Positions 33,570 to 42,637 are shown, counted from the stretch's first letter. The stretch: 64,000 nt of DNA from Streptomyces gobiensis (GCF_021216675.1 NZ_CP086120.1:3147501-3211500), one strand, 5' to 3'. Notes: generated by a model from the sequence alone, not told the origin. Translations and numbers: made by a program.

Positions 33570-33893
33570 CTATGTCCGCAGCAGGCGGGCGATGGCGGCT
33601 GTGGCTTCGGCCACTTTGGCGTCGATCTCCTCGCCGCCCTCTGTCGCCGCCGCGGCGACACAGTGCCGGAGGTGTTCCTCCAGGAGCTGGAGGGCGAAGG
33701 ACTGCAGCGCCTTGGTCGAGGCGGAGACCTGGGTGAGGATGTCAATGCAGTAGACATCTCCCTCCACCATCCGCTGGAGGCCCCGGACTTGGCCCTCGAT
33801 GCGGCGCAGCCGCTTGAGGTGGGCGTCCTTTTCCTTGGCGTATCCGTACGGGCCGGGTGGCGTAGGGCGAGGTGTTTCCTCGGTGGTGGTCAT
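33570..33893 (-). CDS. csoR: CsoR-family copper-sensing repressor
   Basis: 107 residues of the all-helical DUF156/CsoR fold: HLKRLRRIEGQVRGLQRMVEG, DVYCIDILTQVSASTKAL (first Cys), and EEHLRHCV (His and second Cys), giving the C-H-C copper site. A matching operator (33923-33939) lies about 30 nt upstream. No copZA genes are adjacent, so it probably acts on remote copper genes as well as itself. Confidence 0.88.
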   Translation of the reverse strand: MTTTEETPRPTPPGPYGYAKEKDAHLKRLRRIEGQVRGLQRMVEGDVYCIDILTQVSASTKALQSFALQLLEEHLRHCVAAAATEGGEEIDAKVAEATAAIARLLRT

Positions 33894-33922
33894 GCGGCTC
33901 TCCCGTTGTCGGCGCTGGGGTC

Positions 33923-33939
33923 ATACCCCCGCTAGGTAT
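33923..33939. promoter_or_regulatory. Probable CsoR operator
   Basis: ATACCCCCGCTAGGTAT has 5-bp arms (ATACC/GGTAT) around a C-rich centre, the form of known CsoR boxes, and sits between csoR and the divergent DUF47-pit genes about 30 nt before the csoR start. Confidence 0.7.
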
Positions 33940-34096
33940 ATGGTACAGAATTTCCGTTGTGCGGTGATGCGGGACTTTGGGCCCCCTATCCGGGTACGAC
34001 ATTCGATGGGTGACACTGTTGAACGCTGGCCCACTGTGGCCGGATGATGCGCCTAGCATCAACGAGACCGACGCCAATGCACCCCGAGGAACCACC

Positions 34097-34717
34097 GTGC
34101 GCTTTCGTCTGACCCCCAGGGAGACGAGCTTCTACGACATGTTCGCCGCTTCCGCGGACAACATCGTGACCGGTTCGAAACTCCTGATGGAAATGCTCGG
34201 GGCGGACGCCTCCGCACGGGCCGAGATCTCCGAGCGGATGCGGGCCGCGGAGCACGCGGGGGACGACGCCACGCACGCGATCTTCCACCAGCTCAATTCC
34301 TCCTTTATCACGCCGTTTGACCGCGAGGACATCTACCGTCTCGCGTCCTCACTCGACGACATCATGGACTTTATGGAGGAGGCCGTCGATCTGGTGGTCC
34401 TCTACCAGATCGATGAGCTGCCCAAGGGCGTCGATCAGCAGATCGAGGTGCTGGCGCGGGCCGCCGAGCTCACGGCCGAGGCGATGCCGCATCTGCGGAC
34501 GATGGACAACCTCACCGAGTACTGGATCGAAGTGAACCGGCTGGAGAACCAGGCCGACCAGATCCACCGGAAGCTGCTGGCCCATCTTTTCAACGGCACG
34601 TACGACGCGATCGAGGTGCTGAAGCTCAAACAGATCGTGGATGTGCTGGAGGAGGCGGCCGACGCGTTTGAGCATGTCGCCAACACGGTGGAGACCATCG
34701 CGGTCAAGGAGTCCTGA
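34097..34717 (+). CDS. DUF47/PhoU-like protein, Pit partner
   Basis: 206 residues from GTG 34097 with GAGGAA upstream. Helical throughout, with the DUF47 segments FYDMFAASADNIVTGSKLLM, HQLNSSFITPFDREDIYRLA and LENQADQIHRKLLAHLF. It stops 5 nt before the pit gene, the conserved pairing in which the PhoU-like protein modulates low-affinity phosphate uptake. Confidence 0.9.
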   Translation: MRFRLTPRETSFYDMFAASADNIVTGSKLLMEMLGADASARAEISERMRAAEHAGDDATHAIFHQLNSSFITPFDREDIYRLASSLDDIMDFMEEAVDLVVLYQIDELPKGVDQQIEVLARAAELTAEAMPHLRTMDNLTEYWIEVNRLENQADQIHRKLLAHLFNGTYDAIEVLKLKQIVDVLEEAADAFEHVANTVETIAVKES

Positions 34718-34722
34718 ACTTC

Positions 34723-35721
34723 GTGGACACCTTCGCACTCGTCGTCGTTATCGGCGTCGCGCTCTTCTTCACGTATACGAACGGCTTTCACGACTCTGCG
34801 AACGCGATCGCGACATCCATCTCGACCCGGGCTCTGACACCCCGGGCGGCGCTGGTGATGGCCGCGGTGATGAACCTCGCCGGGGCGTTTCTGGGCAGCG
34901 GGGTCGCCAAGACGGTCAGTGAGGGGCTGATCGCGACGCCCACCGGCAAACAGGGGATGATGATCCTCTTCGCGGCGCTGGCCGGCGCGATCACCTGGAA
35001 CTTGATCACGTGGTACTTCGGGCTGCCGTCGTCCTCGTCACACGCGCTCTTCGGCGGCATGGTGGGCGCGGCACTCGCCGGGTCCAGCACGGTGTACTGG
35101 TCCGGGGTGCTGGAGAAGGTCGTCATCCCGATGTTCCTGTCGCCGATCGTCGGCCTGCTGGTCGGCTATCTGGCGATGACCGTGATCATGTGGATATTCC
35201 GGGGGGCGAGTCCGCAGCGGGCACAGCGGGGCTTCCGTATCGCACAGACGGTCTCGGCGGCGGGCATGGCGCTGGGCCACGGTCTGCAGGACGCCCAGAA
35301 GACCATGGGCGTCGTGGTGATGGCCCTGGTCATCGGTGGCGTGGCGGAACAGAGCGAGGCGATTCCGATCTGGGTGAAGCTCGCCTCCGCGCTGATGCTG
35401 TCGGCCGGTACGTATGCGGGGGGCTGGCGGATCATGCGGACACTGGGGCGGCGGATCATTGACCTGGACCCGCCGCAGGGGTTTGCCGCGGAGACGACGG
35501 CAGCGTCCGTGATGTACAGCACCGCGTACATATTCCATGCGCCGATCTCGACGACGCATGTCATCACCTCGGCGATTATGGGGGTGGGCGCGACGAAGCG
35601 GGTGAAGGCCGTGCGGTGGGGGGTCGCGAAGAACATCATCGCGGGGTGGTTCATTACGATGCCGGCTGCGGCGGTGGTCGCGGCCCTGAGTTACTGGCTG
35701 GTCAACCTGGCCTTCGGCTAA
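34723..35721 (+). CDS. pit: Inorganic phosphate transporter, PiT family
   Basis: 332 residues, GTG start, about ten helices. Both PiT signature repeats are present: FTYTNGFHDSANAIATSIST near the N-terminus and MALGHGLQDAQKTMGVVVMA in the second half. It imports phosphate (with metal) driven by the proton gradient. Co-transcribed with the DUF47 gene and convergent with pstB, the same gene neighbourhood as the S. coelicolor pitH1-pst region. Confidence 0.93.
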   Translation: MDTFALVVVIGVALFFTYTNGFHDSANAIATSISTRALTPRAALVMAAVMNLAGAFLGSGVAKTVSEGLIATPTGKQGMMILFAALAGAITWNLITWYFGLPSSSSHALFGGMVGAALAGSSTVYWSGVLEKVVIPMFLSPIVGLLVGYLAMTVIMWIFRGASPQRAQRGFRIAQTVSAAGMALGHGLQDAQKTMGVVVMALVIGGVAEQSEAIPIWVKLASALMLSAGTYAGGWRIMRTLGRRIIDLDPPQGFAAETTAASVMYSTAYIFHAPISTTHVITSAIMGVGATKRVKAVRWGVAKNIIAGWFITMPAAAVVAALSYWLVNLAFG

Positions 35722-35795
35722 CCGGCCGCCGCGGGGGGTTCTCCCCTGACCCACCCCTTCCCGAAACTGGGGGCTGCCGCCCCCAGACCCCCACA

Positions 35796-35935
35796 GTGTT
35801 GTGGGCACTCGGTCCGCCCGAGGGGCGGAACGGGTGGGCACAACACCAGCCACCGTCCCGCACCGGGCCACCCCCGGGGCCCCGGGGCGAAGCCCCGGTT
35901 TCCGGGAAGGGGCGGGATACGGGGAAACCCACCCG
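35796..35935 (-). repeat. GC-rich inverted repeat, copy 2 (partner at 30117-30256)
   Basis: In inverted orientation it matches copy 1, from GTGTTGTGGGCACTCGG through GGGCGAAGCC...GGCGGGATACGGGGA. Differences include GGTCC for GGGCC and ACCAG for ACCGGG. It lies in the convergent pit-pstB gap directly before a strong terminator hairpin. An extra CTGGGGGC-TGCC-GCCCCCAG hairpin precedes it at 35767. Confidence 0.85.
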
Positions 35936-35962
35936 CCGGGAACCCGCCCGAGGGGACGTGTG

Positions 35963-35995
35963 GGGCCCGCCTCCCCCATGGAGGGAGGCGGGCCC
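35963..35995. terminator. Bidirectional terminator between pit and pstB
   Basis: A perfect 13-bp stem (GGGCCCGCCTCCC at 35963-35975 with its complement at 35983-35995) and a 7-nt loop in the gap between two convergent operons. Confidence 0.85.
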
Positions 35996-36058
35996 TTCGT
36001 CTTGCGGTGGCACCGCCATGCAGCACCGCAGGACGTTCTGGTTCCGGCTCAGCCCCGC

Positions 36059-36835
36059 TTAGCCGAAGCGGCCGGAGATGTAGTCCTCGGTGGCCTGCAC
36101 CGAGGGGTTGGAGAAGATGCGCTCGGTCTCGTCGATCTCAATGAGCTTGCCGGGCTGCCCGATCGCCGCGAGATTGAAGAACGCGGTGCGGTCGGAGACG
36201 CGAGCGGCCTGCTGCATGTTGTGCGTGACGATGACGATCGTGAAGCGCTCCTTGAGCTCACCGATCAGGTCCTCGATGGCGAGCGTGGATATCGGGTCCA
36301 GCGCCGAGCAGGGCTCGTCCATCAGTAGCACCTGAGGCTCAACCGCGATCGCGCGGGCGATGCACAGACGCTGCTGCTGGCCACCGGAGAGGCCGGAGCC
36401 GGGCTTGTTCAGCCGGTCCTTGACCTCGTTCCAGAGGTTGGCGCCCTTGAGGGACTTCTCGACGACCGTGTCGAGCTCGGACTTGCGGTACGTGCCGTTG
36501 AGCCTCAGGCCCGCCGCGACATTGTCGTAGATGGACATCGTCGGGAACGGGTTCGGCCGCTGGAAGACCATGCCGATCGTGCGGCGGACCGCGACCGGGT
36601 CGACGCCGGGTCCGTAAAGGGACTCGTCGTCGAGCATGATCTTGCCCTCGACACGGCCACCGGGGGTGACCTCGTGCATCCGGTTGATGGTGCGGAGGAA
36701 CGTGGACTTGCCGCAGCCGGAGGGGCCGATGAAGGCGGTCACGGAGCGGGGCTCCACGGTCATCGAGATGTCCTCGATGGCCTTGTGTGAGCCGTAGTAG
36801 GCGGTCAGGCCGCTGACGTCGATGCGCTTGGCCAT
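36059..36835 (-). CDS. pstB: Phosphate ABC transporter ATP-binding protein PstB
   Basis: 258 residues from ATG 36835 (an in-frame GTG at 36844 is possible). [13 protein letters not shown] (Walker A), FQRPNPFP (Q-loop), [14 protein letters not shown] (signature), [13 protein letters not shown] (Walker B) and VTHNM are all PstB-typical. It energises high-affinity phosphate import. Last gene of pstSCAB. Confidence 0.97.
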   Translation of the reverse strand: MAKRIDVSGLTAYYGSHKAIEDISMTVEPRSVTAFIGPSGCGKSTFLRTINRMHEVTPGGRVEGKIMLDDESLYGPGVDPVAVRRTIGMVFQRPNPFPTMSIYDNVAAGLRLNGTYRKSELDTVVEKSLKGANLWNEVKDRLNKPGSGLSGGQQQRLCIARAIAVEPQVLLMDEPCSALDPISTLAIEDLIGELKERFTIVIVTHNMQQAARVSDRTAFFNLAAIGQPGKLIEIDETERIFSNPSVQATEDYISGRFG

Positions 36836-36865
36836 GTCAATCACTTCACTTCTCTACGTGGCCGT

Positions 36866-37945
36866 TCAGCGGCCGGTCTTCGGGGCCTTCCAGCGGGCGA
36901 TGCCGCGGGCGACCAGGTTGAGGATCATCACGAAGACGATCAGTACGAGCGCTGCGGCCCAGGCGCGGTCGTAAGACGCCGGAGTGGCGACCGCCCACTG
37001 CTCGTAGATGTAGTACGGCAGGGAGGACTGCGCGCCTTCGAACGGATTCGTGTTGATGTGCTGGGCACCGAACACCAGCAGCAGCACGGGGGCTGTCTCA
37101 CCGGCGATACGGGCGACCGCGAGCATCACGCCCGTGGTGATTCCTCCGATGGCCGTGGGGAGCACGACCTTGAGGATGGTCCGCCACTTCGGTACGCCGA
37201 GCGCCAGCGAGGCCTCGCGCAGCTCGTTCGGAACGAGCTTGAGCATCTCCTCGGTGGAACGCACGACGATCGGCAGCATCAGGATCGCGAGCGCCATCGC
37301 GCCGGCGAAGCCGGAGTAGCCGAAGTCCAGCAGGATGATCCAGAAGCTGAGGACGAACAGACCGGCCACGATCGACGGGATGCCGGTCATGACGTCGACG
37401 AAGAAGGTGACGGCCTTGGCGAGCTTGCCACGGCCGTACTCGACCAGATAGATCGCGGTCATCAGGCCGATCGGCGCGGCCAGCAGCGTGGCGATGCCGA
37501 CCTGCTGCACGGTGCCGACGAGGGCGTGGTAGACACCGCCGCCTTCCTGGCTGGTGATGACGTTGTGCATCGAGTGCGTCAGGAAGTAGCCGTCCAGCAC
37601 CTTCACGCCCTGGGTGGCCGTCTCCAGGAGGAGGGAGACAAGCGGCACCAGAGCGACCAGGAAGCAGACCCAGACGATGCTGGTCGCGAGCCGGTCCTTG
37701 GCCTGCCGTCCGCCCTCGACGGCGGTCGCGACGAGCAGGGTGAGGACGACATAGAGCAGGGCGGCGATCAGGCCCCACTGCAGGCGGCTGTGCAGGCCGC
37801 CGAGGAGACCGATGCCGATGCCGAGCCCAGCGGAGACAACGGCCAGGCCAAGCGGCGCCCAACGGGGGAGGCGGGGCTGCTTCAGCGTGGTGGGCCGGAC
37901 GTCGGCAGCGTCCACCGTGGGCTTGTCCAGGACTATGTTGCTCAT
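36866..37945 (-). CDS. pstA: Phosphate ABC transporter permease PstA
   Basis: 359 residues; an N-terminal cytoplasmic segment and two extra helices precede the six-helix permease core. The ABC-coupling EAA-like loop is RTEEMLKLVPNELREASLAL then GVPKWRTI. The start overlaps the pstC stop by 4 nt (ATGA). Longer N-terminus than proteobacterial PstA, as usual in actinobacteria. Confidence 0.95.
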   Translation of the reverse strand: MSNIVLDKPTVDAADVRPTTLKQPRLPRWAPLGLAVVSAGLGIGIGLLGGLHSRLQWGLIAALLYVVLTLLVATAVEGGRQAKDRLATSIVWVCFLVALVPLVSLLLETATQGVKVLDGYFLTHSMHNVITSQEGGGVYHALVGTVQQVGIATLLAAPIGLMTAIYLVEYGRGKLAKAVTFFVDVMTGIPSIVAGLFVLSFWIILLDFGYSGFAGAMALAILMLPIVVRSTEEMLKLVPNELREASLALGVPKWRTILKVVLPTAIGGITTGVMLAVARIAGETAPVLLLVFGAQHINTNPFEGAQSSLPYYIYEQWAVATPASYDRAWAAALVLIVFVMILNLVARGIARWKAPKTGR

Positions 37946-38922
37946 GCGTTGGCCCCCGAGTACTCCTTGCGGCGAGCGATGATCATGCGGGCCGCGCCGT
38001 TCACCAGCAGGGTGAGCACGAACAGGACCAGGCCGGAGGCGATGAGGGCGTCACGGCCGATGGGGCCCGCCTCCTTGAAGGCCGCGGCGATGTTCTGCGC
38101 GAAGGTCGCGCCGCCGGGGTCGAGCAGGCTCTCCTTGATGATCAGGCTTGGGGAAAGCACGGTGGCGACCGCCATCGTCTCGCCGAGCGCACGGCCCAGG
38201 CCCAGCATGGCGGCGCTGATGACGCCGGAGCGGCCGAACGGCAGGACGGACATCCTGATGACCTCCCACCGGGTGGCGCCGAGCGCGAGCGCGGCCTCCT
38301 CCTGCATCTTCGGGGACTGCTTGAAGACCTCGCGGGAGACGTTGGTGACGATCGGCAGGATCATGATCGCCAGCAGAATGCCGACGGTGAACAGCGAGCG
38401 GGGCGCTCCGCCGTCGTAGGAGAAGATCCCGGTCCAGCCGAAGAACTGGTCCAGCCAGGTGTAGAGGCCGGTGAGGTGCGGCACCAGGAAGAGGGCGCCC
38501 CACAGGCCGTAGATGATGCTGGGGACCGCGGCGAGCAGGTCGATGATGTACGCCATCGGCGCGGCGATCTTGCGCGGTGCGTAGTGGGAGATGAACAGCG
38601 CGATACCGACCGCGATCGGCACTGCGATAGCCATCGCGATGATCGAGCTGACGACGGTGCCGAAGGCCAGGACGGCGATGCCGAAGACCGGCGGAGTGGC
38701 GTTGGCGTTCCACTCGAAGGTGGTGAGGAAGTTGCCCTCGTTCTCAGGCAGCACACCGATGGTGCGCCATGCGAGGAAGGCCGCGATCGCGGCCATGACC
38801 ACCAGCAGGGTGATACCGGAGCCCTTGGAGAGGCCGAGGAAGATCCGGTCACCCATACGGGTGGCGCTCGCCCGCTCCGCCTGTTCAGGCGGTGGCGGGG
38901 CCGTGGTGGGAGATATGTCCAT
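37942..38922 (-). CDS. pstC: Phosphate ABC transporter permease PstC
   Basis: 326 residues with six or seven helices and the coupling loop SREVFKQSPKMQEEAALALG then ATRWEVIRM. Separated from pstS by 144 nt that contain a stable hairpin, and overlapping pstA by 4 nt. Confidence 0.95.
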   Translation of the reverse strand: MDISPTTAPPPPEQAERASATRMGDRIFLGLSKGSGITLLVVMAAIAAFLAWRTIGVLPENEGNFLTTFEWNANATPPVFGIAVLAFGTVVSSIIAMAIAVPIAVGIALFISHYAPRKIAAPMAYIIDLLAAVPSIIYGLWGALFLVPHLTGLYTWLDQFFGWTGIFSYDGGAPRSLFTVGILLAIMILPIVTNVSREVFKQSPKMQEEAALALGATRWEVIRMSVLPFGRSGVISAAMLGLGRALGETMAVATVLSPSLIIKESLLDPGGATFAQNIAAAFKEAGPIGRDALIASGLVLFVLTLLVNGAARMIIARRKEYSGANA

Positions 38923-39020
38923 GGTTTCTCCGGTCTGGTGCGGACCCGGGGTTCTCAGCTGGGCCCTGGCGGCGGTGCACCGGAATGGGTGGGGAGCAGT
39001 GTGGGTCTGTTGGGGCGTTG

Positions 39021-39052
39021 GGCGGTCGGCCCCGGGGAGGAGGCCGACCGCC
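39021..39052 (-). terminator. Attenuator hairpin between pstS and pstC
   Basis: Stem GGCGGTCGGCC (39021-39031) pairs with 39042-39052 over 11 bp with a 10-nt loop, 15 nt after the pstS stop. It should stop or protect most transcripts so that binding protein exceeds permease. Confidence 0.75.
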
Positions 39053-39066
39053 TCAGTGCGTCAGAT

Positions 39067-40191
39067 TCAGGAGATCTTCGCGACGGTCTCGCGGACCTGG
39101 GTGATGATCTCTTCCGGCATCGGCGCGTAGTCGATGTCCTCGAGGGCCTTCTGGCCGTCCTCGCTGGCAGCGTAGGTCAGGAAGGACTTCGTGGCCTCCA
39201 GAGTGTCTGCCTTGTTGCCCTTGTCGCAGACGATCTCGTAGGTCACCAGGACGATCGGGTAGGCGCCCTCGGCCTTGGTGGCGTAGTCCAGCTCCATGGC
39301 GAGGTCACCCTCCTTGCCGACGATCTTGCCGGCGCCGATGGCGGCCGAGGAGTTCTCCACGGTGGCCTCGACCGGCTTGCTGGCGCCGGTGTCCAGCTTG
39401 ACGGTGTTCAGGTCGCTGCCGGTGGCGTAGGAGAGCTCGAAGTAGCCGATGGCACCGTCCGTCTGCTTGACGTTGGAGGCGACACCGGAGGAGCCGTCCG
39501 CGGACTGGCCGCCCTTGCCCTTCCAGGCCTTGCTGGCCTCGTACTTCCAGTCGTCCGGAGCGGCGGTGTTCAGGTAGTCGGTGAAGTTGTCCGTGGTACC
39601 GGACTCATCCGAGCGGTGGAAGGCCTGGATCTTGGTGGACGGCAGCTTCGTGTCCGGGTTCAGCTTCTTGATGGCCGTGTCGTCCCACTTGGTGATCTTC
39701 GAGTCGAAGATCTTGGCCAGGGTGGGGGCGTCCAGGACCAGGTCGTCCACGCCGGAGAGGTTGTAGCCCACGGCGACCGGGCCGCCGACCATCGGCAGGT
39801 TGATGCCCTTGCCGCCGCCCTTGCAGACCTTCTGGGAGTCCTTGATCTCGTCTTCCTTGAGGGCCGAGTCGGAGCCCGCGAAGGCGGTCTTGCCCTGCAG
39901 GAACTCCTGGATGCCCGCGCCGGACCCGGTGGCCTTGTAGTTGACCTGGGTCTCCTTGCACGCCTGCTGGTACTTCTGCACCCAGACGTCCATGGCGTTC
40001 TTCTGCGCGCTGGAGCCGGAGGCCAGCAGGTTGCCCTTGCCCTCGCAGTTGATGTTGCTCGCCGCGTCGGTCTTCCCGCCGCCGTTGCCGGTGTTCTCGT
40101 CCGTACCGCAGGCGGACAGGACCAGGGCACTGGTGACCGCGAGAGCACCGACAGACAGGGTGCGAAGCCGGTTCGTGCGGTGAAGCTTCAC
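39067..40191 (-). CDS. pstS: Phosphate-binding lipoprotein PstS
   Basis: 374 residues from GTG 40191, with AGGAAGGAA upstream. Lipobox LVLSACG (Cys about 25), then the PstS fold: LLASGSSAQKNAMDVWVQKY (phosphate loop 1), YKATGSGAGIQEFLQGKTAF, FAGSDSAL, and RSDESGTTDNFTDYL (loop with S-G-T-T). It captures phosphate outside the membrane. A PHO box lies about 170 nt upstream, so expression should be PhoP-controlled. Confidence 0.96.
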   Translation of the reverse strand: MKLHRTNRLRTLSVGALAVTSALVLSACGTDENTGNGGGKTDAASNINCEGKGNLLASGSSAQKNAMDVWVQKYQQACKETQVNYKATGSGAGIQEFLQGKTAFAGSDSALKEDEIKDSQKVCKGGGKGINLPMVGGPVAVGYNLSGVDDLVLDAPTLAKIFDSKITKWDDTAIKKLNPDTKLPSTKIQAFHRSDESGTTDNFTDYLNTAAPDDWKYEASKAWKGKGGQSADGSSGVASNVKQTDGAIGYFELSYATGSDLNTVKLDTGASKPVEATVENSSAAIGAGKIVGKEGDLAMELDYATKAEGAYPIVLVTYEIVCDKGNKADTLEATKSFLTYAASEDGQKALEDIDYAPMPEEIITQVRETVAKIS

Positions 40192-40357
40192 TTGGTTCAG
40201 TTCCTTCCTGAAGCCCGCCGGTGGGGGCGGCAAGCGATGAGATGAAGTGTTTGTTCTCTTCGATCAGCCATGCGGCGCGACCCTCTGCTCGGCGAGGAGA
40301 CTCGCACTCCGTAGGGATGAAATTAGGTAGGGCAGATGAAGCCCCCGACGGTCGAGA

Positions 40358-40384
40358 GTGAACACAAGGTGAACCTCAGCGAAC
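40358..40384 (-). promoter_or_regulatory. PHO box upstream of pstS
   Basis: On the minus strand GTTCGC-, GTTCACCTTGT, GTTCACTCTCG occur in tandem; the two best units are exactly 11 nt apart and the third is degenerate at 10 nt. This is the PhoP direct-repeat pattern of streptomycetes. The remaining upstream DNA (40385-40642) is AT-rich with a repeated TTGGTATAT and holds no gene. Confidence 0.85.
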
Positions 40385-40642
40385 GTTGCAGTGGCCTCAC
40401 CGGCGAGCGATCCCGTCCCGGAGCATGATGAGTGCGCACGGTGCTGCGATATGCGCGGATAGTAGTCACGCTGGCAGAGTCGCTGGCGGGGGCCTCACAT
40501 TACTTCTTTGGTATATATCCGGCTTGGTATATGCGAATCACCTCTGGAATTTAACATTCCGTTTTATGTGGTCCTTGTCCTTGTCCTCGTTGTTCCCCAT
40601 CTGGCACGGTTGTCGCCGTCAATGGAATGAGGGGGATCGAGT

Positions 40643-41185
40643 ATGCTGCGTACCACCTGGATTACGGCGGCCATGACCACCGTCGTAGCAGGAAGTCTCG
40701 CTTTCTCGGCATGGCCCGCGGCGGCGGTGACTGCCGCTGAGCCGCCCAAGGGAAAGGCCAAGTACCGTGCGGTGAAGCAGTGCAGGAGCGCCAAGGGGCG
40801 TTGGGCCAAGGCGTACATCAAAACGACCAGCAAGCCCGTGGCAAAGGGTAGTGAAGCAGCACGATTCACCTACATGGTGGAGTGGGGTTATGCCATCCAG
40901 CGGACCAGGGGAAACCATGGGAACAGCCGGGTTGAGGCCAGACGGGTCGCAAATGGCATAGGCCGCTGGGTGCCCTTCGATAAAATTGGCCACACCCGGG
41001 CGGCAAAAGAGAGCAGCAAGTTCTATAAGGGGAATCAACGGGGCCGTTACGCCCATTCCACTGGCTACGTCAGGCGGAACGGCAAGCGCTGGACAACGGC
41101 CGTCCGGGTCTCCGTGAGGTTCGACAACTCGGACGAAAGGTGCAGCATCCTGCTGCACCCGAAGGACCTCAAGAAATTCAGATGA
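40643..41185 (+). CDS. Secreted basic protein, hypothetical
   Basis: 180 residues; ATG has GAGGGGG upstream. Signal peptide to about residue 31 (AAAVTAAEPP), then a strongly basic mature domain (KGRWAKAYIKTTSKPVAKGS, MVEWGYAIQRTRGNHGNSRV, TAVRVSVRFDNSDERCSILL). Two Cys could form a disulfide. No known family; the AT-rich promoter region suggests specialised regulation. Confidence 0.7.
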   Translation: MLRTTWITAAMTTVVAGSLAFSAWPAAAVTAAEPPKGKAKYRAVKQCRSAKGRWAKAYIKTTSKPVAKGSEAARFTYMVEWGYAIQRTRGNHGNSRVEARRVANGIGRWVPFDKIGHTRAAKESSKFYKGNQRGRYAHSTGYVRRNGKRWTTAVRVSVRFDNSDERCSILLHPKDLKKFR

Positions 41186-41231
41186 ACGCGCGGGCAGCGG
41201 GCGGCGCCCGGCCGGGCGGCGGGCGGGCGCT

Positions 41232-41275
41232 TGGCCTGTGCCTGGCCTGTGCCTGGCCTGTGCCTGGCCTGTGCA
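41232..41275 (+). repeat. 11-bp tandem repeat (4 units)
   Basis: TGGCCTGTGCC is repeated four times head to tail in the leader before the NlpC/P60 gene. Unit length is not a multiple of three and lies outside the likely coding frame. Confidence 0.85.
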
Positions 41276-41377
41276 CGGGGTCTCCGGAGTACGCCTCTGT
41301 TGGATTTTCGCGTGCCGTGTCACCATCCGGCGGGGGTGCCGCGGAGAAGGCACCGTTACGGAGGGGATGTCGCGGTG

Positions 41378-42448
41378 ATGCGTCAGGGGACCGTTCTGGT
41401 CTGCGCGGTGGGTGTGCTGGCGGTGTCGGGCGGGGGCGCCTACGCGGCGCCGCACAAGCCGCCGGAGCCGGGGCCGAAGTCGGACTCGCAGTCGCAGTCG
41501 CAGGCACAGGCACAGTCGCGGAGCCTGGAAGAGGTCCGCGAGGAGATCGAGAAGCTGCACGACCAGGCCGGTTCCGCGACTGACGCGTACAACGCGGCCG
41601 CGGAGAAGGTGAAGCTGCAGCAGCGGGAGATCGTGCGGCTGGCCCGGCGGATCGATCAGAACCAGGGCAAGCTCAAGCAGCTCAACGACCAGGCGGGCGC
41701 GATGGCCCGGGCGCAGTACCGCAGCGGCGGGATGCCCGCCGGGACGCGGATGGTGCTGGAACGCGACCCGGAGCGGTTCCTGCACTCCCTCAGCCTGATG
41801 CAGAAGGGCCAGCAGGCCACCAGGGGAGTGATCGGCCAGCTCAGCACCACACAGCAGGCGCTGAACGGCTACGCCAAGGCCGCCACGGCGCGGTGGGAGA
41901 AGCTGGAGACCAGCCGGAAACAGCGAGCCGCGGCGAAGAAGCGGATCGAGGCCAAGCTGAAGCAGGCCGAAAAGCTCGAATCCCAGCTTGCGGAGGATGA
42001 GCTTGAGCGGCTGAAGGAGCTGGAGGAGAAGACCTCCTATGAGCGTCAGCTGAAGTGGCTGAAGTCCGGAGTGCTGAACGAGGTCAACGCGAAAGCCTCA
42101 AAGCAGGGGAAGAAGGCGATCGCCTACGCCACGGAACAGATCGGCAAGGACTACAAGTGGGGCGCCACCGGCCCCGGCACCTTTGACTGCTCGGGCCTGA
42201 CGATGCGGGCCTGGGAGGCCGCCGGCAAGCGGATCCCGCGTACCTCGCAGGAGCAGTGGAAGGGCCTGAAGAAGGTCAGCACCAAGGAGATGCGGCCGGG
42301 CGACCTGATCGTCTACAAGAAGGACGCCAGCCATATCGGGATGTATCTGGGCGACGGCGAGATGGTTCACGCACCACGGACCGGACGGCAGATCCGGGTC
42401 GAGGGCGCGGGCGTGCTCCCCATCCTCGGTGTCGTACGGCCGGACTGA
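41378..42448 (+). CDS. Secreted coiled-coil NlpC/P60 peptidoglycan endopeptidase (RipA-like)
   Basis: 356 residues from ATG 41378 (GGAGGGG upstream). Signal peptide cut after AYA, a Ser/Gln-rich linker, then about 190 residues of coiled coil (LEEVREEIEKLHDQAG through LERLKELEEKTSYERQ). The C-terminal NlpC/P60 domain has FDCSGLTMRAWEAAGKRIPR (Cys), SHIGMYLGDGEMVHAP (His, His). It should cut stem peptides during growth or division. The coiled coil is typical of septal RipA/RpfC-type hydrolases. Confidence 0.9.
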   Translation: MRQGTVLVCAVGVLAVSGGGAYAAPHKPPEPGPKSDSQSQSQAQAQSRSLEEVREEIEKLHDQAGSATDAYNAAAEKVKLQQREIVRLARRIDQNQGKLKQLNDQAGAMARAQYRSGGMPAGTRMVLERDPERFLHSLSLMQKGQQATRGVIGQLSTTQQALNGYAKAATARWEKLETSRKQRAAAKKRIEAKLKQAEKLESQLAEDELERLKELEEKTSYERQLKWLKSGVLNEVNAKASKQGKKAIAYATEQIGKDYKWGATGPGTFDCSGLTMRAWEAAGKRIPRTSQEQWKGLKKVSTKEMRPGDLIVYKKDASHIGMYLGDGEMVHAPRTGRQIRVEGAGVLPILGVVRPD

Positions 42449-42637
42449 TCGACTCATCGGGGCGATTAATCGGGGCGATCAGGGCTGATCAGGGCGCTCC
42501 GGCCGTGATCCATGGCATATGCCGACGATGGCGGGCCGTAAACCATTCCGCACCGGCGTACCCGGCGGCTAAGGTCGCCTGCGGCATCCCGAGCGGGGTG
42601 TCTGATGCCCTCGGGGGGAGGGAAGAGGACTGCGGTT

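Noticed and set aside
34000-34060. Weak PHO-box-like sequence before the DUF47-pit genes (GTTCAACAGTG on the minus strand)
   Set aside because: Only one unit fits and the spacing to the next is wrong; not enough to claim PhoP control.
41186-41377. c-di-AMP riboswitch in front of the NlpC/P60 gene
   Set aside because: Such riboswitches often precede wall-hydrolase genes in streptomycetes, but I could not find the conserved segments; the leader is mainly GC-rich repeats.
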